Positions 1 through 8,900 of a DNA stretch of 47,123 nt are shown here, piece by piece. The stretch's first letter is position 1, and every line of letters starts with the position of its first letter. The notes beneath the pieces were generated by a model. It was not told where the DNA came from. It saw nothing but the letters and a program-made list of their open reading frames with translations, and ran no database searches. The stretch spans positions 1-47,123 of the forward strand of contig JAUCBJ010005841.1 of assembly GCA_032718475.1 (NCBI GenBank), in the 5' to 3' direction. The position numbers were made by a program, and so were the translations under genes. This DNA is from Nemertoderma westbladi. Lineage: Eukaryota > Xenacoelomorpha > Nemertodermatida > Nemertodermatidae.

Positions 1-273
1 AAACCCGTGGCGCGTATTGCCCTTCGACGGGGGGTTCCATTGGCCAAAAGAGCTGGGAGGAAAATTCTTAAACAAGCAATACGAAAGGGGGTTCCCCAAT
101 TAAAAAAAACGGGGAAGAAATTAATAAATCAGGCTTTAGCGCGTTCTAAACCGTCGACCAGGGAAGTAGCAAACAAAATTATGGAGGAAGTTTTAAATAG
201 TGAACAGAAGCAGTCAATAAACGGACAACGTAAAAAAAGGAAACGACGGATTTGTCGCGATATTTTTAGCTAG
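1..273 (+). CDS. Basic core protein, pX-like (partial, Maverick/adintovirus-like)
   Basis: The frame is open to the left edge of the window, so the N-terminus is missing; the first ATG inside is late and the GTG at 7 is probably internal. At least 88 residues are visible. They are rich in Lys and Arg, with two similar basic amphipathic repeats (around RRGVPLAKRAGRKIL and RKGVPQLKKTGKKL) and a terminal KKRKRR cluster. Small basic proteins of this kind, comparable to adenovirus pX, sit beside the capsid genes of adintoviruses/Mavericks and are thought to condense DNA in the particle. The stop is 12 nt before the capsid-type gene, and the protease gene follows, which supports this reading. The match is by composition and context rather than a clear domain, so the name is tentative. 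Confidence 0.5.
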   Translation, partial: KPVARIALRRGVPLAKRAGRKILKQAIRKGVPQLKKTGKKLINQALARSKPSTREVANKIMEEVLNSEQKQSINGQRKKRKRRICRDIFS

Positions 274-285
274 TTAATCGGCAAA

Positions 286-1539
286 ATGGAGGATTTTGTT
301 AATGAGGAACTTAATCTATTTAGTAGTATCGATTCACAGGATGCGATAGAAGAATGTTTTGAGCATGACGTTTTCCCAATTACAACGCTTGGGGAGGGTA
401 CTTCAATAATTGATTTTTCAATTGAGAGGTCGGAAGATCATTATACTGTAGCCCAAGAAACAATTTTAGAATTAGTATATCGAGTTGTAACAACGGCGCG
501 CCCAAACAATGCCGCGATACATCAAACGCCGCTAAGTCTCGCAACACTCTTCTCTAATATTAGTGTTTTGATTAATGAGCGTGAAATAGAGAGTAATACC
601 TCAAATTATGCATATAAAGCGTTTTTGAATAGTGTATTATTGAATGATACTGTTACCAAATCAACAATATTAGCTGCCGCGGGTTACGGCGAGCAAGATG
701 AGGCGGGTCTCCCGGTGGAATTTGCAGCAGCGGAAGATTTACAAAGCAGACAATATCATGTTCAGGGTAGACTTTATATTGATCTTTTCAACCAAGTACG
801 ATTTTTACCTCCAAAAACCAGTATAAAAATAAGGTTGACTAGGGCAGTTAATGAATTTAATCTAGTGTGCCCGGCTAATGTGGTTAGACCTCATATACTA
901 ATATCAAATGCTAAACTGAAAATAAAACGAGCGAAACTAGATTCCCATTTACGTGAGCAACACGCTACTCAACTCAAAATTAGCGATTTCGTTTATCCTA
1001 TTATTCAGAATGAAGTGACCTCGTTTACTATTGCTAATGGGCAGCGTTCGATTGTTAGAGAAAATTTATTTACCAATAAGAACCTTCCCCGTTTTGTAGT
1101 TATTGCCCTCGTTCGCAATGACACCTATAATGGTAACTTATTAAGAAATTCGTTATTGTTTGAGCATTTCCATTGTAATTACCTACAGTTGACACTAGAT
1201 GGCAAAGTTCTCGGAGGAATAACCTATAAGCCTAATTTTAATAGTGGAGAGTTTATCAATGAATATTGCGCCCTCCAAAATAATTTATTATCGATAACGT
1301 GTGGTACGAGTAATGGGATAACACCAAATCAGTTTCGAGATCGTTATCCTTTCTTTGTCTGGAATCTTTCGCCTAGTGGTCATCTGGATGATGATGAAAG
1401 ACCAATGCATCGTTTTGGGAATGCGAGGCTGGAAATTTCATTTGGTCATGCATTAGGAGCTACAATAAATGTTATAATGTGGGCAGCATACGATAGAACG
1501 ATAAATATTAGTGAAAGTGGGGCAGTATCAATATTCTAG
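286..1539 (+). CDS. Capsid-type protein, F54H12.2-like (Maverick/adintovirus-like)
   Basis: Intact 417-residue frame starting at ATG 286, with AAA before the start codon. It has no signal peptide or membrane segment. The composition (beta-rich, many Asn, Thr and Ile) and conserved-looking stretches such as QVRFLPPKTSIKIRL and the C-terminal FGNARLEISFG resemble the 'uncharacterized protein F54H12.2-like' family. That family is scattered through animal genomes in Maverick/Polinton contexts and is probably a jelly-roll capsid protein. The 12-nt gap upstream and the protease gene 48 nt downstream give a compact virus-like cluster. No frameshift or stop interrupts it, which suggests a young copy or selection. 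I cannot tell from sequence alone whether it is the major or minor capsid protein; the length is at the short end for a double jelly roll. Confidence 0.65.
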   Translation: MEDFVNEELNLFSSIDSQDAIEECFEHDVFPITTLGEGTSIIDFSIERSEDHYTVAQETILELVYRVVTTARPNNAAIHQTPLSLATLFSNISVLINEREIESNTSNYAYKAFLNSVLLNDTVTKSTILAAAGYGEQDEAGLPVEFAAAEDLQSRQYHVQGRLYIDLFNQVRFLPPKTSIKIRLTRAVNEFNLVCPANVVRPHILISNAKLKIKRAKLDSHLREQHATQLKISDFVYPIIQNEVTSFTIANGQRSIVRENLFTNKNLPRFVVIALVRNDTYNGNLLRNSLLFEHFHCNYLQLTLDGKVLGGITYKPNFNSGEFINEYCALQNNLLSITCGTSNGITPNQFRDRYPFFVWNLSPSGHLDDDERPMHRFGNARLEISFGHALGATINVIMWAAYDRTINISESGAVSIF

Positions 1540-1587
1540 AATAATGTGAAAGAGTGAAGCAAACAAGTGTAAATCAATTTCTAGAAA

Positions 1588-2007
1588 ATGTTAAACTCTA
1601 ACGATTTAAACAATTTCCCCTTAGGGGAACATTATCAGGGGTCTTTTCCTATAAATCGCCTACCCAATAAGCAGAATAAAAAAATGAGTTTCATATCAAA
1701 TACTCAAGCGGCTCATTTACCTGGGATGCATTGGGTTGCAATTTTCGTAGACTGTGACCGTGGTGAATATTTTGATTCATTCGCGCGATATCCACCCCCG
1801 CAAATCGAGGACTGGTTGCTACGTAATACTAAAAAGTGGTTTAGAACGAGGCAGATTGTTCAACACCCGCTGCGAACTAGTTGTGGGGGTTATTGTTTAT
1901 TTTATTTATACGAAAGAGGAAAAACTTCTACTCCATTAAATTTTTTTGGAGAAGATTTAAATAAAAATGAGAGACTGCTCGCCTGCTGGTTGAAGGAAAA
2001 AATCTAA
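1588..2007 (+). CDS. Adenain-type cysteine protease (Maverick/adintovirus-like)
   Basis: 139-residue intact frame with the layout of an adenovirus-type maturation protease (peptidase C5, Ulp1-like fold). His48 lies in GMHWVAIFVD, Asp63 in GEYFDSFA, Gln92 in QHPLRTS (oxyanion position), and Cys99 in TSCGGYCLFYL. Adenain uses His-Glu-Cys and many relatives use His-Asp-Cys, so the triad looks complete. In Mavericks and adintoviruses this enzyme cleaves capsid precursors during particle maturation. It follows the capsid-type gene by 48 nt on the same strand. It is somewhat shorter than most relatives, and the start at ATG 1588 is the first in frame. A cellular SUMO protease is unlikely given the small size and neighbours. 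Confidence 0.8.
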   Translation: MLNSNDLNNFPLGEHYQGSFPINRLPNKQNKKMSFISNTQAAHLPGMHWVAIFVDCDRGEYFDSFARYPPPQIEDWLLRNTKKWFRTRQIVQHPLRTSCGGYCLFYLYERGKTSTPLNFFGEDLNKNERLLACWLKEKI

Positions 2008-3227
2008 ACTTTAATTTTTATAAATTTATATTATGTGTTACTTGTTAAGTGTTTTATGTTCATTATTGAGTGTGTTATATATCATAAATGTTATAATGTA
2101 TTATCATAGAGAAAAAATGAAAAATAACCGGTTAAACATCTTATATTTTTAAACAATATGGGGAAACAAGAATAAATAATTTACCGACAACATCAATATT
2201 AAATAATATAACAACAACGGATAAATAATTTACCAACAACATTAATAATAAATAATATAAGAACATCAACAATAACAAAAGATATAGTCAGAACAGTTTT
2301 TATTAAATAGAGACTGTTTATATTAATAGGGTTGCTGGTCTCCGCGAGTAACGCTTGGTTTAACCCTTTTTCATGAGAAAGATGCCTTCTCTGAGAGAAC
2401 GTTTTAGTAAATAGGTCTGGTGCAAAGGAAAGGGATTAGTAGAGAGGATTGCGTGTTTAGAGGCGCTTCATTGTTATGATACGGGCTGCCTGGATATAGG
2501 AAAGGGACAAAGCGACGCCGGCTATAGTGGGAACAATGGAGGGCCGCTTGAGCATTAGCCTTGGGCGATATACGGATTTGCTGTAGTCAAGGCCGCATTG
2601 GGATTATTAGTGAGTCATCGAGGGGGGTGCTAACAGACGGGACTGCTCATTTATATTTGCCTTGGGGGTATACGTATAGATTCACTGCCTGTCGTATCTA
2701 GTTAATGAATAATGAGGATAGAGGAGGGGCCCCCGCCGATGAACGCAGTTGATAGTTGCCAGTAGGGAGCCGTATACCATAGCCATTATAAAGTTAAAAA
2801 TAGACATTATGTCATAGTGATCTCGTTGGTAATATAAAAACTAATTAATCTAAAAATAGAAATCAATGTATAAAGTAAAAGTAATATATACAATTAATTA
2901 ATTTAAAATAAAGTACAAATGAATAAATACGAATAAAATAAAATACAAATAATTAATTAAAATTAAATATAAATAAATAAGTATTAATGAATAAAAGAGC
3001 TGCGGTGTCACTTATGACACCCTCTTCCCCCTTCTCTGCGACAGTTAGACATCACTGATGACCCATTGTGTGTCAGGGCGCTAATCAGTCTGATTAATTA
3101 GGATAATCAATTAAACCCTAATTAGGAGTCATATGACACCTGTTAGGGTTTAATTATACTAATTAATTGATGACACCTGTCAATTAGGGTCTAATTAGCC
3201 TAATTGGGAGGTGTCACCCAGACAGTC
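2008..3227 (+). other. Non-coding stretch between capsid module and retrotransposon
   Basis: No convincing coding frame. From 2008 to 2330 it is AT-rich with short imperfect direct repeats (ATAAATAATTTACC twice near 2172-2235). From 2330 to 2800 it is more GC-rich, with loosely repeated GTATAC-containing segments (near 2575, 2665 and 2770). From 2800 to 3000 it is almost pure A/T. The 5' LTR and leader of the BEL/Pao element should lie here, but I found no counterpart of the sequence that follows pol. Confidence 0.5.
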
Positions 3228-3310
3228 TGGCGCCAATGACACCCAATGACACCCATAGGGTGATAATTGGGTGTCATATGACACCCAATGGGTGTCAGTT
3301 AGGTCTAACT
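3000..3310. repeat. Cluster of TGACACC / GGTGTCA motifs
   Basis: About ten copies of TGACACC or its complement GGTGTCA occur in 310 nt, in both orientations. One perfect palindrome (GGGTGTCATATGACACCC) lies near 3268-3285. They are interleaved with ATTAGGGTYTAATTA-like repeats. The cluster sits where the retrotransposon leader should be, directly upstream of gag. Confidence 0.75.
3228..3234 (+). promoter_or_regulatory. Possible primer-binding site start (TGGCGCC)
   Basis: TGGCGCC is the usual first part of a retroelement primer-binding site, complementary to a tRNA 3' end with CCA. It lies about 110 nt before the gag open frame, and the bases before it (CACCCAGACAGTC) could close a 5' LTR. 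The match covers only 7 nt and no LTR pair was found, so this is a weak candidate. Confidence 0.2.
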
Positions 3311-3425
3311 GTCACAAAGAGGAGGAAGACCCTACTACTAACGCCTCCGTATCGCTAGAGTCCAAGAAGAGCAAGTAAAGAAAAAACGTATAGAAGACAG
3401 AAAGACAGCGGCAGTAGCAGCAGCA

Positions 3426-5927
3426 GTGGCAGCGGCAGAAGCAGAAAGAAAGGTGGCAGAGGTAGAAGCCGAAAGAAAGGCGGCAGAGATAGAAGCGGAA
3501 AGAAAAGCGGCAGAAGCGGAAAGAAAGGCGGCAGAGGTAGAAGCCGAAAGAAAGGCGGCAGAGATAGAAGCGGAAAGAAAAGCGGCAGTAGCAGCGGCAG
3601 AAGCAGAACAGAGAGCGTCTGAAGAGATCGCCCAACTAGATTTGGAAAATATTCAAGAGAATCAAGACTGTATAAATAAACAGTTAACAGCTAGTCAAAT
3701 GCAGATGATGAGTCGATCTACTCCCAAAAGACAGGGATATACATCATCTGAGGAAGGCGATACAACCGATACTGAAGGCGGAGGAAATAGATCTCGTCTA
3801 AGCAGACGTAGAAGAATATCCCACCGTCAGAAATTGCCTGATTTGCCCCCAGCTGTTAGAAGGCAACTAACTAACACAAACTTAGGTAGTACAGAACCCA
3901 CAGACCAAATAATTAACATAGAAAGACTCCCTACTATAGTAGATGAGCCTGAAATAATTAGGCCTGTTCTCGAAGCCACCCCTTCGGTGATAGAGACACC
4001 TGTACTCCCTGAACCTACCTCTAAATTCCCTCTGCACAGCACTAAGCTACCTGTGCCCCACAGAACCACCCTTGAAAATGTTCATGTCCTGGACTCCGAG
4101 CGAAATATTAATGATTTGTCGCCCGTTGTCCCTCGTCCGCCCGCTACAACATTGGTGCCTCCCGCTTCGGCGGTCGAGTGGGTAGATGAGGGACGACGGG
4201 AGATGGGTCTCCTGCTCGGGCAGCTGAGGGAACACCGTTCCCGCTCCTCTCAGCAAGTCCAGGAGATGGAGGGGACTGTGCAGCAGTTAAAGGGAACAGT
4301 TAGAGAGAGTAGGTTAGAGTTGCAAGAAGTGCAGCAAAGTATCGCGTTAGAACGCGATAAATTAGTAAATACACAAAAGGGTATACCACCACCCCCTGTA
4401 ACGATGTGTCAACCTGTTAGGTCTGAAGTATTTCATGCGCAAGGTGTGGAGCCTACACGCATCTATACTGCTAGCGAAGTGGAAACTCCTATAGTAAACC
4501 CTATTAAGGGTAATTATAAACCCGTTGACAATGATATCCCATATAGACTTGATAATAATCCGAGAAATTTATATACCGATAACTCGATATTAAATAACAC
4601 GATGGCCCAAGAAAGTTTTACGCGTCAAATGGCTAGAACCGAAGCCCGTCAAGCGGTAAAGGTGGGAGAGATCGTCAAGTTCAATGGAGATGAGATGAAA
4701 TGGTTACCTTTTAATGAATATTACAAAGATAACATACAGAACTCTGTGCTATCAAACGGAGAGAAACTTAGATTCCTCATTGAGTGCTTGGAAGGATCTC
4801 CCAAGTTAATGGCGTTAAAGTTTATTGGACATCCCGATGGATTAAGACAAGTTTGGGATACCCTAAACATCAGGTATGGTAATAGGAATAACATAGCTAG
4901 GTATTTGTTTGCAAAATTGGTAGCGCCCCGAAAATTCATTAGCAGCGGGATTATAGAGTTTTCCGATGAGATTCAGGAGATCTGTAGACAATTAGATTGG
5001 CTAGGTAAGTCTCATGAATATCAGAGTTCTATGGTTATTGGAGCTGTGGCCTCTACTTTACCGAAGGGTGGAGTAGGTACACGCTGGGATAAGAAAGTGT
5101 TATATATGATGGAACAGCAACGACGAGACCCTACCATGGCTGATCTCATGTCATTTTTAGATGGAGAGGTAAAATTACAGCTCCTAAAGCAGTCCAGAGA
5201 GAAGACACCGGAAAATAAAGTAAGTGAGAAACCCATTTCTAGGAGAAAGGTAATACCAGTGTGTTATACAGACGACAGCGAAAGCCAGGCTTCTCAAGAG
5301 GAAGACAGCGGGAAAGACACTGAAAGATCTTACTATGACAACAAAGCGCCTAAGGACGTAAGTAAATTCAAGTCTCGAACCAATGACAGGAGAGAACAGG
5401 TAAGAAAAACCCCTCCTACGTCTCCTAAGAGAATTCAGGTAAGAAAGCCCGAAGAAAGAACGAGTGTGCACAACGTTACTCAAAATAAGGTAAGTAACAT
5501 CAAACCGAAATGTGCGCTGTGTGACGGGCTCCACCGTTTGAATATGTGTGATGAATTCCTAAAGAAATCATTAACGGATAGACGGGAAGTCATGTGGGAT
5601 AAGCGGTTGTGTTACAATTGCCTCAGACAAGGACACCAACGGCGAACCTGTTACTCTGACACAAGGTGTGCAAAGTGCGGTGCGAAACATCATATCTTGT
5701 TGCACACTGAATTCGAACGAAACAGCCCGAGTCAGGTAAGTGATTCCGAACTACATGTCCAATTCAGTGATGTGAACGACACTGACCAAAGTTCTGAGAT
5801 GGAAGGATTCTATACGGATGAATTCTCCGACGAAGATGAATCCTGTTACATGATAAATACCGCAGTGTATCGAGCACTTACGTATGAAAAAGACACAGAC
5901 AGCGACCCTCACCCTAACTACTTCTGA
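3426..5927 (+). CDS. gag: BEL/Pao Gag polyprotein
   Basis: Retrotransposon Gag of at least 833 codons. Its frame is open from 3342, but no ATG occurs before 3699; 3426 is a GTG, so the true start is unknown or lost. Residues 1-65 are an Ala/Glu/Lys/Arg coiled coil built from a duplicated unit of about 60 nt. A second coiled coil lies near residues 260-315. Residues about 415-580 are the DUF1759-type Gag core (FNGDEMKWLPFNEYY, then LIECLEGSP and WDTLNIRYGN). Residues about 695-760 hold three zinc-binding motifs: CALCDGLHRLNMC, CYNCLRQGHQRRTC and CAKCGAKHHILLH. Its role is particle assembly and RNA packaging in the cytoplasm. The 3' end overlaps the pol frame. Confidence 0.85.
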   Translation: MAAAEAERKVAEVEAERKAAEIEAERKAAEAERKAAEVEAERKAAEIEAERKAAVAAAEAEQRASEEIAQLDLENIQENQDCINKQLTASQMQMMSRSTPKRQGYTSSEEGDTTDTEGGGNRSRLSRRRRISHRQKLPDLPPAVRRQLTNTNLGSTEPTDQIINIERLPTIVDEPEIIRPVLEATPSVIETPVLPEPTSKFPLHSTKLPVPHRTTLENVHVLDSERNINDLSPVVPRPPATTLVPPASAVEWVDEGRREMGLLLGQLREHRSRSSQQVQEMEGTVQQLKGTVRESRLELQEVQQSIALERDKLVNTQKGIPPPPVTMCQPVRSEVFHAQGVEPTRIYTASEVETPIVNPIKGNYKPVDNDIPYRLDNNPRNLYTDNSILNNTMAQESFTRQMARTEARQAVKVGEIVKFNGDEMKWLPFNEYYKDNIQNSVLSNGEKLRFLIECLEGSPKLMALKFIGHPDGLRQVWDTLNIRYGNRNNIARYLFAKLVAPRKFISSGIIEFSDEIQEICRQLDWLGKSHEYQSSMVIGAVASTLPKGGVGTRWDKKVLYMMEQQRRDPTMADLMSFLDGEVKLQLLKQSREKTPENKVSEKPISRRKVIPVCYTDDSESQASQEEDSGKDTERSYYDNKAPKDVSKFKSRTNDRREQVRKTPPTSPKRIQVRKPEERTSVHNVTQNKVSNIKPKCALCDGLHRLNMCDEFLKKSLTDRREVMWDKRLCYNCLRQGHQRRTCYSDTRCAKCGAKHHILLHTEFERNSPSQVSDSELHVQFSDVNDTDQSSEMEGFYTDEFSDEDESCYMINTAVYRALTYEKDTDSDPHPNYF

Positions 5928-8900
5928 TCGACAACCATCTTGGAAAGCGCCAACTTCCAATGTAGGAATCCGAGAATTTCCTGTAGTACAGTTAAGGGTC
6001 CACGGACCTAAAAGGAGTTATATAGTGAATGCCCTCCTTGACTCCGGTAGCACAGGAACATTCATCGACAAAGAACTAGCCGAAGACATCTTTGCTGGAC
6101 AACCCAAGTTCCGAACTAAGCTAAATATGTCAGGAATTATGCAGGTTTGGAAATCTACAGTAATAGCGGATTATTATGTAGGTGCGTTGTCCACCCCCCA
6201 GGATGAACTAGGAGAACATAGTATAAGGTCAGTAAAAATGGTGGCGATAAAGAACTTCGCTACCAGCCAAGTGGAACCTTATAACTGGGATGAGGACGAT
6301 TTCACCCAGCAGCTTGAAATACCTAGATTCAACACCGATTACCCTGGAGTGCAAATACTCATCGGTCAAAACGCGCATGAAGCGCTCGAGACATTGGAGA
6401 AACGGCCTGCTCAACCGCAACCACTACAAGCTTATGCGGGAAGAACTAGAGTGGGTTGGTACTTTACTAGCCCTTCCCATAGAACTCTCATGGAAAGATT
6501 ACCGAAAGATCAGGTATATCAAGTAAGAGAATGGGAAGTTGAGAGCAGTGAGTTAGACGATCCAACTGAGGGAACACCATACTCCTCAGATAATGACGAT
6601 GTCCACCAACTCTTCGACGAGGAGAATACCATTGATCTCCTTAAGGAAAACGAGACTTGGCAAAACCAAGTGAACTTATGTCAGCTCCTTCGCCCATCGG
6701 AACGAGACGACTATAACGACGAACTGAATGACGTCATTGAACGTTATAATGCCAAAACTCGGGATGAACACGCCGTACGATTCTTTACTCAAGAGGCTGT
6801 AGAGCCCAATTCCTACGATAAGGCCCTATCGGTAGAAGAAGAAAGAGCCAAGCAGATCCAAGAGACAACTACACGTTTTCTTAAAGATCAAGGTAGATAT
6901 GAAATCGGTCTACCTTTCCGAAAGCGAGAACCAAAGTTCATAAACAACAGACCCTTGGCGGAGAAAAGAATTGCTCAACTACATCGACGCCTTACGGCAA
7001 ATTCTTCAGCTAAAGAAATGTATCAAACGCAGTTGAAGAAATTTATTAGCAAGGGATACGCGGAGCGAGTACCGGAAGAAACACCTATAACTGAGAGAAT
7101 GTATTATTTAACTCACCATTACGTTCCCAAACCCGGTAAACCCCATGAGGTACGAGTAGTGTTTGACGGCTCCGCCCTCTACATGGGCCAATCCCTTAAT
7201 TCCGAATTGTTACCCGGACCCAACTTACTCCAATCCTTGTTGGGAATACTCTTAAGATTAAGACAATATTCAATCGCTTTCGCCTCAGATATAGAAGGCA
7301 TGTTCTTACAAGTCAAGGCGCTGGATAGGGATCGAGATAGCCTACGATTTCTGTGGTGGCCTGAAGGAGACCTCAACCAGAAACCGGTGGAGTACTGGAT
7401 GACCATCCAGGCCTTTGGGATAATCTCAAGCCCTTCAAACGCCTGTTCAGTGGTGCGCACCACTGCGGATGACAACCGGGAAGCCTTCTCTAAAGAGGTG
7501 ATCGACAACATCAAACGGGATATATACATGGACGACAATCTAAAGTCCCTTCCATCAGTCGAAGAAGCCATTGATGTCGCTAAAGGAACGGTAGAGTGCT
7601 TAAAAAGAGGTGGATTTCGATTAACTAAATTCACCAGCAACTCCCGTGAGTTTCTGGAGTCGATCCCGGTAGAAGATCAAGGAGTGAAAGAGCTAGATCT
7701 AATCAAAGATGATCTTCCAGAAACCAAGACACTTGGTTTGAAATGGGACACAGAGAGAGATATCCTGTTTTTCCAGCTAAAACAGCGAGATAATCCAGTT
7801 CGGACTAAACGGATTTGTTTAAGTATCCTGAGCACTTATTTCGATCCATTGGGATTTATTAGCTCAGTTATATTGATTGCTCGGAGTTTAGTACAACAAA
7901 TGTGGCTTGAAAACCACTCATGGGACGATCCACTTAAGGGAGAATTATTAAAGAAGTGGATGAAATGGGAAGATTCTTTACCAGCCATCGAGAACTTTAT
8001 AATTTCCCGTTCATATTTTGGTCATGTTCTCCCTACGTATTCCTATCAACTCCATGTGTTTGGAGACGCCAGCGATATGGGAATAGGTATAGTAGCCTAC
8101 CTAAGAGTGGAAACTCCGGATGGAATCAAAGTCGCCTTGGTTACCTCTAAGGCATTGATAAACAACAAGTTGAAAGTTCCTCGAGCGGAGTTAAAAGCGG
8201 CTCTATACGCTATAGCCATCGGCCGGAATATAACAGAACAGATCGATTATCCATTGGAGAAAACTGTCTATTGGACCGATGCTTTACTCGTGTTGGAGTA
8301 TATAACCAATGAAGTCTGTCAGTTCAGCGTCTTCGTTACCAACAGAGTAGCCATTATACTTAGTCGCACGAAGATGGATCAATGGAGACATTGCCCCGGA
8401 ACGATTAATCCAGCAGACATCGCCTCCAGGGGAGCAACTCCACAAGAACTGGTAGATACTCCAGACTGGTTAGGTGGACCCGACTTCCTCTACAAAGAAG
8501 AAGAAGAATGGCCTCCTCATCTTACTACGGCAGAGATTAGACAGGCCAAGGGAGCGGAGAAAGTCAAACCTAAAACTCGGGCGAGTAAATCGAAGTTATT
8601 TAAACCTATGGTAGATCTGTCTGTACTACATACTTCCGGAGACGACGCTTTGGATCAGAAACCCACAGCCACAAATAAGTTTGTTGTGGAAATCCGTGAG
8701 AAGGATTGGAAATCTGGAATACCAGACGTCTCGCAAGGACTCTCACCTCTCCTGCAGAGAGCGATACATCACTACAGTTCCTGGAATCGGCTCTGTAAGG
8801 CCGTTACATATTTAAAACGATGTTTTCATCATCACTACTCCGGGACGAAGACCAATAGTGATACCGCTCCGCTGACATCGGTGCAGGTCCATGTTGTTAA

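Noticed and set aside
3312-3635. Cys/Phe/Arg-rich minus-strand frame
   Set aside because: It is the antisense of the repetitive Gag coiled coil; composition follows from the repeat.
7179-7640. Minus-strand 153-codon frame within pol
   Set aside because: Antisense of the conserved reverse transcriptase region.
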